DNA of 64,000 bases from an uncultured Gammaproteobacteria bacterium. Lineage in GTDB: Bacteria > Pseudomonadota > Gammaproteobacteria > DRJJ01. Position 1 is the stretch's first letter. The number at the start of each line of letters is the position of its first letter. The stretch lies in assembly GCA_947258795.1 (NCBI GenBank), contig CAMYJU010000001.1:124001-188000 (forward strand), given 5' to 3'. Positions 55,646 through 63,615 of this stretch are shown one piece after another. The position numbers and the translations under genes were made by a program. The notes under the pieces are model-generated. The model worked only from the letters and a program-made list of their open reading frames with translations. It was not told the origin of the DNA and made no database searches.

Positions 55646-56386
55646 GTCAAGCCCGATTCAGTGTTATTTCCGTGACAGGTATTTCGATAGTTCATAAGTG
55701 AAAATTACAGTGATTGTGGCTTGAGTGGATCAGTCCCTCTTAGCCTGGTTAATTCGCCCCGTGATCAGTTGATGGAACAGGTTCGTGCTATCCGGATCCG
55801 GGCCATGAAGCATACGAATGATGATTTTAATCATTAAACAATAGCAGGTGTGTAGCATTATAAGTATTTACGCATAGGGAATCTGACTGTGCAATTAACG
55901 GATCACGTCATATTGATACTTGATCAGTACTAATGAAAAAGCAGTACGAATAATTTAAAACGGATGTGTAAAGAGTCTGTAAGAAAACAGATTTAATCGT
56001 GGTCTTATTTACTAAGCGACTTTAAGACTATTTGTGATGAAATTTAATAGCACTTAATGAGCGGATAATCCTCAGGTACTGAGTAAGAAAACTTCCAAGT
56101 TTCTTTTTGATTTGATATGTGAACGTTATCAATAGTTTTTTGTCATATACGTTAAGAAGGTCATGAATACTTGCGTACATATTTTGCAGTTATAGTTGCC
56201 TGGTTTGAATGACCTTATGTGAATATTATCCAGGAAATTAAGTAGCAGTACGAATGTAATTTAAAACAAACCATACTCGGCTAACCAGGTCAATAAGGTG
56301 TATTGAGGTTTATTATCCTGGTCACATGGAGATGGCTGGTAACAGGGATTGTGGGTTTCCATACAAGAGAGCAGAGGTGTACGATC
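55646..56386. other. long AT-rich intergenic region before a small secreted protein gene
   Basis: This 740-base stretch holds no ORF that I can support beyond very short frames. It separates the divergent TetR gene from the secreted-protein gene. It is AT-rich with many TAA/TTA words and a few complementary segments (for example ATGATTTTAATCAT, 55820-55833). A long leader or a small RNA is possible but not shown. Confidence 0.4.
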
Positions 56387-56656
56387 ATGAAAGGTGCAAT
56401 CAAACGTAATCTGGTGGCAGCAATAGTACCACTTTCATTCTTCATATCAGCCCCGGCGATTTCCGCGGAGCAATCCGTTGTTGAAGAGGATTTGTTCCTT
56501 GAGAATACATATGAGGATTATACATTGGCCAGTGGTGTTTTCTGGGCAGACAAACAGGATAAAAGTGAGTTTGCTGCTATGGAGCGCGGTGAGGCTGTCG
56601 GTGACCTGGATGTCTTCCATGAAAGAGACTATGAAGACTATACCCTGGGAATCTGA
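56387..56656 (+). CDS. small secreted protein with repeated YEDYTL motif
   Basis: The product has 89 residues from ATG 56387 (the frame opens at 56303 without a ribosome-binding site; AGAGGT precedes 56387). A signal peptide of about 27 residues ends at PAISA. The mature part of about 62 residues is strongly acidic. It contains two copies of YEDYTL (in ENTYEDYTLASG and ERDYEDYTLGI) about 40 residues apart, and no cysteine. I do not recognise a family. A 14-base perfect inverted repeat follows 45 bases after the stop codon. Confidence 0.55.
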   Translation: MKGAIKRNLVAAIVPLSFFISAPAISAEQSVVEEDLFLENTYEDYTLASGVFWADKQDKSEFAAMERGEAVGDLDVFHERDYEDYTLGI

Positions 56657-56700
56657 GCCGACCCGAATCATTTCATATTGAAAACATAGTGTACTTTTTA

Positions 56701-56748
56701 TTAACCGGAAGCCCAAAGCCCATGGCGTCTATTCGGGCTTCCGGTTAA
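56701..56748 (+). terminator. 14-bp perfect inverted repeat
   Basis: TTAACCGGAAGCCC (56701-56714) pairs exactly with GGGCTTCCGGTTAA (56735-56748) around a 20-base loop, just after the small secreted protein gene. No U-tract follows. It would make a very stable hairpin and may end or protect that transcript. Confidence 0.55.
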
Positions 56749-56922
56749 CAGTTTCCAGGTTTTATGGTTATTCGAGTTAACCAGTATTTTTCTAAAATCT
56801 GGAAATTTGAATAACTACCAGGCAGTCCCTCCATTAGCGAGACCCCTGTCTCTTCAAGCCTTCATTCGGGGTCGGCATATCAGGGCTGTAAAATATTCTG
56901 AGAAACTTGTTTTATTGAATGC

Positions 56923-57480
56923 TTACGCGTGTTCCGTGGCACCATGTGCATCAATGATATTCTTGGTCATCAGCCGATCTGTGAACGCCATTGTGATAGC
57001 TGAAAACAGGAAGGTAATATGAATGATAACCTGCCACATGATGGTATTGAAATCCATCTGGCTCGCGTTAATAAATGTTTTCAGGAGATGGATGGATGAT
57101 ATACCAATCAGCGCCATGGAGAGCTTGATTTTCATGGTGGCCGCATTGACATGTGACAGCCATTCCGGTTGGTCCGGATGCTCCCTGATATTCAGGCGTG
57201 AAACGAATGTCTCATAACCCCCGATAATCACCATAATCAGCAGATTGGCAATCATGACTACATCGATCAGGCCCAGCACGATGAGCATGATTTCAGTTTC
57301 ACCAATTTTGCTTGCACTATGTACCAGGTGCCACAGTTCTACCATGAAGTGATAGACGTATACCCCCTGGGCAACGATCAGGCCAAGATAAAGCGGCGCC
57401 TGCATCCAGCGGCTCCAGAAAATCATCTGGCCAAGGGTGGAGATTGATGTATCACGGGATGAAAGTTGTTTGTCGCTCAC
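56923..57480 (-). CDS. TIGR00645/YqhA-family membrane protein (UPF0114)
   Basis: The 185-residue product starts at GTG 57480. It has four membrane spans (about 28-50, 65-87, 117-135 and 148-167) with the family segments FWSRWMQAPLYLGLIVAQGVYVYHF and NLLIMVIIGGYETFVSRL. Function is unknown. A long AT-rich stretch separates it from the next gene. Confidence 0.88.
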   Translation of the reverse strand: MSDKQLSSRDTSISTLGQMIFWSRWMQAPLYLGLIVAQGVYVYHFMVELWHLVHSASKIGETEIMLIVLGLIDVVMIANLLIMVIIGGYETFVSRLNIREHPDQPEWLSHVNAATMKIKLSMALIGISSIHLLKTFINASQMDFNTIMWQVIIHITFLFSAITMAFTDRLMTKNIIDAHGATEHA

Positions 57481-57748
57481 AATAAATCCTACATCTAAAA
57501 AACGTTATGAGGTCAGGCTGGCGATCTGTATCGACAGCGTCCACGTAGTGCTACCACTTCGCGATCCGCAGAGAGTATAGAGGAAACTAGCTCCAAATAC
57601 ATTCAATATTTTTAATTGTAATCATAAATAAAAGCTTATAGGATTATTCCATATATATGATCCATATGAGAGCGGCATGGTAGCCATCAATTGTCACCCA
57701 CTGCACAGGCGTAAAATATCTTTTAAAGACGGAGACATATACGTATCC

Positions 57749-58648
57749 ATGTATGTCCGCCTGGCTGTGGTATTTGGTATTGTGCTATTGGCTGCTTGCC
57801 AGTCTGCGCCTGTTAAACAGAAATTGCCACCAATAGCTGATGTACACCTGCATTTCAACTGGAACCAGGAAGAGATCATCTCGGCGGAGGAGGTCATCGC
57901 GATCCTGCGCAAACAGAATGTGCAGTTAGCCGTGGTATTCAGTCGTCCCTCTGCGATGGCGATGAAGATGCGTCGGGCAGGTGGTGACTGGGTGATCCCG
58001 TTCTGGAGTCCGTATTTCAAACCCGGTATCAAGCTGAACTGGTTCCGTAACCCTGATGTTGTGACCGAGGCCCGTCAGGCGTTGGCATCAGGCCAATATT
58101 ACGGCATTGGTGAGATGCACCTGGTGGCCGGGGTCGGGCCAAGACGTGATAACCCGGTCGTGCAGGGGCTGATCAGCCTGGCCCGGGAGTTCAAGGTGCC
58201 AATGAATGTTCATACCGATGCCTCCCGGCATGAATTCTTCCTGCCTGTCTGCAAGGACAATCCGGATGTACGTTTTCTGTGGGCACATGCAGGCGGGGTG
58301 TTGCAGCCTGATGAAATAGGCCCATTAATGGACAAGTGCCCGAATGTCTGGGTGGAACTGTCCGCCCGTGACCCATGGCACTACGGTGGCTTTGCTGATG
58401 ATGACAAACTCACTGGTGACTGGATCAATTTGTTCGAACGCTTCCCGGACCGCTTTATGGTCGGTGTGGATCCGGTCTGGAACGCGTTTCAGACCTATCG
58501 CTGGTATGAAGCGGATGAAGGCTGGTCGCACTATACGAAAATCAACCAGTTCCACCGTAACTGGATGAGTCAGCTCGATCCGGCACTCGAAAAAAAGATC
58601 AGAATCGATAATGCCAGGACATTTTTCGCCTATGCTTTAAAGAAGTAA
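57749..58648 (+). CDS. amidohydrolase-family lipoprotein
   Basis: From ATG 57749 the product has 299 residues with lipobox LLAAC (about 13-17). The metal site HLHF (IADVHLHFNWN, about 33) starts the amidohydrolase-2 fold. VHTDASRHEF and FLWAHAGGVL supply later ligands and DPVW the last Asp. It is an exported metal-dependent hydrolase of unknown substrate. The frame opens at 57677, but the lipobox requires the later start. It is followed by the DUF2784 gene with a 51-base gap. Confidence 0.78.
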   Translation: MYVRLAVVFGIVLLAACQSAPVKQKLPPIADVHLHFNWNQEEIISAEEVIAILRKQNVQLAVVFSRPSAMAMKMRRAGGDWVIPFWSPYFKPGIKLNWFRNPDVVTEARQALASGQYYGIGEMHLVAGVGPRRDNPVVQGLISLAREFKVPMNVHTDASRHEFFLPVCKDNPDVRFLWAHAGGVLQPDEIGPLMDKCPNVWVELSARDPWHYGGFADDDKLTGDWINLFERFPDRFMVGVDPVWNAFQTYRWYEADEGWSHYTKINQFHRNWMSQLDPALEKKIRIDNARTFFAYALKK

Positions 58649-58699
58649 ACAAGCCGGACGTGTGACGACAGGCAAAACCATAATCTGACAGGTGCATTC

Positions 58700-59089
58700 T
58701 TGTATAATTTTCTCGCAGACGTGGTAGCAGTGGTGCATGCATCCTATATCCTGTTTGTCGTCGGAGGGCAGATCCTGATTCTATCCGGTTGGGTTGCGGG
58801 CTGGGTGTGGACGCGCCATATGGTGTTCAGAACCCTGCACCTGGCTGCGATCGGATTTGTCGTGATTGAGGCCTGGGCGGGTGTGTTATGCCCGTTAACG
58901 GCGATCGAAAACCGCTTGCGGCAGACTGCAGGCAACAACCCGTATGAGTCCAGCTTTATCGGGTACTGGATCGACAGGCTGATCTACTATTCGGCGCCCG
59001 AATGGGTATTTATCCTTGTTTACTCGATTTTTGCGCTGGTTGTGTTGGCCACCTTTATTTTTTATCCGCCCATACGCACGAAACATTGA
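58700..59089 (+). CDS. DUF2784 membrane protein
   Basis: The 129-residue product starts at TTG 58700. It has three or four membrane spans (VVAVVHASYILFVVGGQILIL, TLHLAAIGFVVIEAWAGVLCPLTAIE and VFILVYSIFALVVLATFIFYPP). AWAGVLCPLTAIEN is the family signature. Function is unknown. Confidence 0.85.
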   Translation: MYNFLADVVAVVHASYILFVVGGQILILSGWVAGWVWTRHMVFRTLHLAAIGFVVIEAWAGVLCPLTAIENRLRQTAGNNPYESSFIGYWIDRLIYYSAPEWVFILVYSIFALVVLATFIFYPPIRTKH

Positions 59090-59130
59090 TTCCAGACTGA
59101 GATACGATTCATGTTTATGGTGGTGATGAT

Positions 59131-59883
59131 TTATTCATTCTGGCTCTGAATGATGTTCAATAGCTGCAGGGCATTGTTTGGAGCTGCCCCTTCGGCATCG
59201 TTGTCAAAATAGATATGTACATCACAACCCCCACGCTGCCAGGCGATGATTTTACCTGCCCATTTATTCAGGTTTACCTGGCTGTATGATGATGCATAGG
59301 TCCTGGTATGGCCATGCAGACGTAGATAAACCAGGTTTGTGGTCACTGCATCCCATAATTTCCAGTCAGCGGCATCAGACTGACAGTTTGCAATGTTATG
59401 CTGTTGCAGACACGCAGCAGTCTCCCGGTTGAACCAGCTATTATGTCTGAACTCTATGCAGTGCCGGATTTCCGGCCATTGTTTCAACGCGCGGCCAAAT
59501 GTTTCCAGTCTGTCCATGTTCTGTTTGAAATTGCCAGGCAGTTGCCAAAGTACGACTGCCAGTTTGTTGCCAAGTGCGTGCGCATGTTCACGTTCACGTT
59601 GAATGGGCTCATCTGGGTCAATCAGTCTTTTGGTGTGTGTCAGATAACGATTGGCCTTCAGGGAGAAGCGAAATTTCGCAGGCGTCTGCTCATACCAGTG
59701 GGTTAAGGTGTCCTGTGTCTGTAGTTTATAAAACGAGGCATTGATCTCGATAGCTGTAAACTGACTGGCACAAAAGTGTAACCAGTTTTCACGATGTATA
59801 CCTGTGTAAAAGCCATCCTTCCATACCGGATAACTCCAGCCACTGGTACCAATATATAAGCGGGGTGACGCCTTCCGGTGCAT
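59131..59883 (-). CDS. DUF72 TIM-barrel protein
   Basis: The 250-residue product has YIGTSGWSYPVWKDGFYTG at the N-terminus and EINASFYKLQ, RFSLKANRYLTHTKRL and CIEFRHNSW, the usual DUF72 (YecE) motifs. Function is not known. It lies 37 bases downstream of the flavoprotein gene, on the same strand. Confidence 0.88.
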   Translation of the reverse strand: MHRKASPRLYIGTSGWSYPVWKDGFYTGIHRENWLHFCASQFTAIEINASFYKLQTQDTLTHWYEQTPAKFRFSLKANRYLTHTKRLIDPDEPIQREREHAHALGNKLAVVLWQLPGNFKQNMDRLETFGRALKQWPEIRHCIEFRHNSWFNRETAACLQQHNIANCQSDAADWKLWDAVTTNLVYLRLHGHTRTYASSYSQVNLNKWAGKIIAWQRGGCDVHIYFDNDAEGAAPNNALQLLNIIQSQNE

Positions 59884-59920
59884 TTCGTTCTATCAATCAG
59901 CTATTTATAGTGGTAGTCCT

Positions 59921-61300
59921 TCAGTTCTGGGATCCTTGCCAGAAAATGGAATCGTATTCATGACCTTGAGCCATTTTCTGGACCTGATTAACCAGTTCTG
60001 TTGCGCTCTTTTCCCAGATGTGAGACATGATACTGAATGGGTTTATATTCAGTCCGCCAAAGGTGGAGCCGCTGATACGGGCAAAGCGGTCATCCTGCTG
60101 GGCGAATTCGCAACCACGGGTTATGGCCTTGAGCCAGGGGGCACAGAATGAGGTATTGCGCATCATCGAAGCGCACAGATCGACATAATTCCAGGCTGGG
60201 TCGAAATAGGCGCGAAATGACTTTTCATAGGACGAAAGAAAGCTGGCATCGAATCTGCCTTGTTGCAGGGCATCAGTCAGTACGGATGCTCCAATTAACG
60301 CCGATTCCATTGCCGGAGAAATCCCTTCGCCTGTCATCGGGTCTACGAAACTGCCTGCATCGCCGATCAGGATGCCACCATCAAAATAATTCGGTCCGGC
60401 CCCGCCATAGGTTTTAACAATGCCGCCAACAGGTCGTTTTGATATTTGTATTTCCGAGTAATCATCATGAGATACTCTAAGTTTTTCCACAAAGTCATCG
60501 AACAGCCGCGGCACATTGACCTGATAGCGATCACGCGTTTCGGACAGTATGCCGACGCCGATGTTTGCTGTACCGCCGGACATCGGGAACATCCAGCCAT
60601 AGCCAGGAAACAGGTCCTGGTCGAAGAAAAAGGCTGCTTCACCTGCCTTGCCCTTAATGCGATTAATATAACCGCGTTGTGAAACGGCTATATATCGTGG
60701 GTCATGGGACAGCAGGCCGGCACTCCGGGCAACAATCGAGTTCACGCCATCAGCGCCAACTACCAGATTGGCACGATAGGTTTGAAGGCCGGTTTTATGT
60801 TTGACAGTAACGGCTACACCGTTTTTTGCAGACAGGACAGTCTTGACCTTCGAGTCCTGCATTACTGTCGCGCCGGCCTTTATCGCACATTGCAGGACAT
60901 TGTCATCGAGTATATCTCTCGGAATAATATAACCGTGAGGCGGTAGACCGGACTCACATCCATAGAAGGGGATTTTTCCGCGGTATGCACAATTTGATTG
61001 CAGGAACATGGCGACATGGGTAATCGGCAAGGGACTTGCCTTCTCCAGGGTGGAAAGGCAACCCAGATGTTTCAGTATTCTCAATCCCCGGGGTTCGATG
61101 AAATCACCACATACCTTTTCCCTTGGGAAGTGGGCGCGTTCCAGTACCAGAACACGGATTCCTGTTCGTGCCAGAGACCAGGCCATGACGCTGCCGGCCG
61201 GCCCGCCACCGACAACAATGACATCATAGTCTGCTCCCGTTTTTATTCCATGTCTCCTGATGGAAGCAGCATTTGTCGAATTTTCCGGCTTTTTGTTCAT
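59921..61300 (-). CDS. geranylgeranyl-reductase-family FAD oxidoreductase
   Basis: This 459-residue flavoprotein has the Rossmann motif VVGGGPAGSVMA (about 29-40), an E at the end of strand 2 (VLERAHFPREKVCGD), GADGVNSIVA and the second FAD motif GDAGSFVDPMTGEGIS. This is the geranylgeranyl-reductase family, which reduces double bonds of polyprenyl groups in chlorophyll, tocopherol, quinone or archaeal lipid synthesis; other members use unrelated substrates. The polyprenyl synthetase gene lies 97 bases upstream, which supports a prenyl substrate. Confidence 0.75.
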   Translation of the reverse strand: MNKKPENSTNAASIRRHGIKTGADYDVIVVGGGPAGSVMAWSLARTGIRVLVLERAHFPREKVCGDFIEPRGLRILKHLGCLSTLEKASPLPITHVAMFLQSNCAYRGKIPFYGCESGLPPHGYIIPRDILDDNVLQCAIKAGATVMQDSKVKTVLSAKNGVAVTVKHKTGLQTYRANLVVGADGVNSIVARSAGLLSHDPRYIAVSQRGYINRIKGKAGEAAFFFDQDLFPGYGWMFPMSGGTANIGVGILSETRDRYQVNVPRLFDDFVEKLRVSHDDYSEIQISKRPVGGIVKTYGGAGPNYFDGGILIGDAGSFVDPMTGEGISPAMESALIGASVLTDALQQGRFDASFLSSYEKSFRAYFDPAWNYVDLCASMMRNTSFCAPWLKAITRGCEFAQQDDRFARISGSTFGGLNINPFSIMSHIWEKSATELVNQVQKMAQGHEYDSIFWQGSQN

Positions 61301-61397
61301 GCTTACTCCCCGTTATTATTGGTCATATGCTGATATTGCAATATAAAACCCGGAAGCCGATGTGTCTATGGATCCAGCATTGCCGTCAACAAGTCTG

Positions 61398-62342
61398 TTA
61401 CAGCCTGGATAGTCGTCTGGTATGTTCTATTAAATGTAATAAAGGCTCAGGATTCCCTGCGTTTCGCTTTGCTTCATTTTCCGCTTCCTGTGCTATTCTG
61501 TCCAGATACTGTTCGGCTTCTGGTAAAGCCTGCTTTAACTTATTCATTAAAAAGTCAAAGCCATTGGCGGTCGGTTCGCGAAACTCTGCTGCTACTTCTG
61601 GCTCCCGAATCGCTATAGCAGCAGGAAGGGTCAGTATCCCGTCACGAACGTCTTCCTCACCGCCACCACCGAGCGCAACGGCACCCCGTACATCGCCCAC
61701 ATCATCACAACCGTGATACAGGGTGCCAAGCAGCCGGCCATAATGACGCAGGACCTCGCTGCGTGTACCAAGGCAGGCGCAGGTTTCGAACATCGAGCCG
61801 GTATCCTCGCCGGCGATCCCGCGCCAGTCTTCGACGCCGAGTGGTTGCCTGCGCAGCCTCCACTGCACACACTCTGCCACACCCAGTCTTTTTATCAGGT
61901 CTGCAATCAATTCAATACCAAATGCATCATCGCTCAGGATCTCGAACGCGGCTGAGGTGATATACCCTGATGTCATCAGTGCCGGAAGTGAACCGAACCG
62001 ACAATGCAGGGTCAGTTTGCTTCTCCTGAATCGTGAGCGGTCCAGGATGTCATCAATAATCAGGGATACATTGTGTACGATCTCTAGTGCGGCAGAAGAC
62101 CGGATAATTTCCTCCGTTACCGGTTCGTCGTGAACGGCCTCATAGCATGCAAATATGGTAACTGGTCTGAAATATTTGGAATCACCGAGAAATTGCCAAT
62201 GCAGAAGCTCCTGTACTTCCGCGTCACATTGCGCTATCCAGTCAGACAGGAACGCCTTTAACAGGACAATTTCTTCCTCATATCCCAGCCCCTGAATCAA
62301 TCGATTGGCTGTATCAGCAGCACTGATTGTTTCAGCAGTCAT
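61398..62342 (-). CDS. trans-polyprenyl diphosphate synthase
   Basis: The 314-residue product has the first Asp-rich motif LIIDDILD (residues 95-101, DDxxD) followed by RSRFRRSKLTLHCRFG, and the second motif GCDDVGD (211-217, DDxxD). Both sites needed for magnesium and diphosphate binding are intact. The start of the FLGDSKYFRPVTIFACYEA region shows the chain-length area partly changed from the usual GGKRLRP, so chain length cannot be told. It lies upstream of the reductase. A polyprenyl chain for a quinone, lipid or terpene is expected. Confidence 0.8.
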   Translation of the reverse strand: MTAETISAADTANRLIQGLGYEEEIVLLKAFLSDWIAQCDAEVQELLHWQFLGDSKYFRPVTIFACYEAVHDEPVTEEIIRSSAALEIVHNVSLIIDDILDRSRFRRSKLTLHCRFGSLPALMTSGYITSAAFEILSDDAFGIELIADLIKRLGVAECVQWRLRRQPLGVEDWRGIAGEDTGSMFETCACLGTRSEVLRHYGRLLGTLYHGCDDVGDVRGAVALGGGGEEDVRDGILTLPAAIAIREPEVAAEFREPTANGFDFLMNKLKQALPEAEQYLDRIAQEAENEAKRNAGNPEPLLHLIEHTRRLSRL

Positions 62343-62580
62343 TCGGAATTACTCTTGAAGTCAGGTATGCGAGATATGCGCACAATTACTACAATCATCT
62401 TAGTTTATCGTTCTATTTATATGGTACTACCATCTTGAGTTGGTTATACCCTCTAGGTGTATTGAACAAAAAAAATATACAGTCTGTTAAGTACTTCGAG
62501 TCAATGCCTTACATGAGATTATATCTGCCCGGTGGCTGAAGATTGATGTTATATATCCTCTATCCTACTCAATTGCCTGT

Positions 62581-62985
62581 TCAGGGTTTTATCCGTGCAG
62601 ACCGTTTGGCTTTGGGTTTTGCCTTGGTCTTTGCTTTGGTCCTGGTCTTGGGCTTAGCGCTAGTTTTTTTTACCGGCTTCCTTGCTTTCTCAAATGCATC
62701 CAGTTCCCTGATGAATGACTCGGCAGCATGCCTGGGCAGATTGGTCATGGACCTCAGACTATCCCGGCTCAGGTCCGTTAACTCGAGCAGGATGCGGCTG
62801 TTTTCCTTGGAGTCAGACTGGAGTTCACCCAGGCGCCGGATAGACTCCTCACTGAATTTGGTAGCCTGTTCCACCCATTCGCTCCAGAAGTTGATACTCG
62901 CCTTGAACGCTGCCAGCTGGACCTCGACAGCCTCCATCAAAAGCGCCTGAATCTCTGTGTCTCTTGAACTCTTTTTTTCGGTCAC
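62581..62985 (-). CDS. phasin-like helical protein with basic tail
   Basis: The 134-residue product is wholly helical up to about residue 100, with amphipathic segments (IQALLMEAVEVQLAAFKASINFWSEWVEQATKF) like phasins of storage granules. The last 30 residues repeat lysine-rich TKAKTKAKPKAK units, resembling histone H1-like tails. The gene is next to the other helical gene (27 bases) and lies on the same strand as the prenyl genes. Function is unknown; binding to a hydrophobic surface is inferred. Confidence 0.5.
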   Translation of the reverse strand: MTEKKSSRDTEIQALLMEAVEVQLAAFKASINFWSEWVEQATKFSEESIRRLGELQSDSKENSRILLELTDLSRDSLRSMTNLPRHAAESFIRELDAFEKARKPVKKTSAKPKTRTKAKTKAKPKAKRSARIKP

Positions 62986-63012
62986 GGTTTTATCCTGTTT
63001 TATATTTGTATG

Positions 63013-63615
63013 TTAAGCCTGTTTTTTCCTGGCCCTGGTTGATTTTTTAACGCCAGTCGATCTCTTGCGCTGTCCGGTTTTTGCTGGTTCTGAAGCGATG
63101 GCCATATCGGTATCTTCTTCTTCGCCGCGTCTACGTACAACGACTGGTGCCGGTGTATCGGCCAGACCGGGTATGCTGATACTGCCCTGATAGGCGACAC
63201 CCGGATCGAGGGAGTAACTGATCTCGGTAGCCACCTGAACGAGCATCTTTTCGCCTGGTTCAAGTGTCAGTTCGGAAGGCTCGAAAGTCAGCTCCTGCTC
63301 GACCTGTTCACCATTGGCATCGACAACAGGGGAGGCGATTACTCTGGCTGGTACCTTACGTGACAGTTTGTTGTCGACCAGAAAAAAGGCTTGCGCGGTT
63401 TCTCCTGCCTCTGCTTCCAGTACAAGCGCGTTTGTGCCGGTTTCCGGCTGAACGGGTTGTTCTGTATCGGTTCCCGCTTTTACGGGTACCTCACTGAAGA
63501 TAGTGCTCAGGTTTTTCAGGTAGTTGGCGGAAAGATCGACAAGACCGGCATAGAACCCGATATTGGTTTCCATGGTGCGTCTGAAAATTTCACTGATATC
63601 GGGACGTTCAGCCAT
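63013..63615 (-). CDS. helical/beta protein with basic tail, second phasin-like gene
   Basis: The product has 200 residues from ATG 63615 (MAERPDISEIF); the frame opens at 63657 but the family-like part starts here. Residues 1-40 are a helix (FRRTMETNIGFYAGLVDLSANYLKNLSTIFSE), as in phasins or PhaE-type proteins. The middle (about 55-165) is beta-rich with Ig-like features (LTFEPSELTLEPGEKMLVQVATEI), and the end (GQRKRSTGVKKSTRARKKQA) is strongly basic. It overlaps the end of the next upstream gene by eight bases, so they are one operon. Confidence 0.5.
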   Translation of the reverse strand: MAERPDISEIFRRTMETNIGFYAGLVDLSANYLKNLSTIFSEVPVKAGTDTEQPVQPETGTNALVLEAEAGETAQAFFLVDNKLSRKVPARVIASPVVDANGEQVEQELTFEPSELTLEPGEKMLVQVATEISYSLDPGVAYQGSISIPGLADTPAPVVVRRRGEEEDTDMAIASEPAKTGQRKRSTGVKKSTRARKKQA

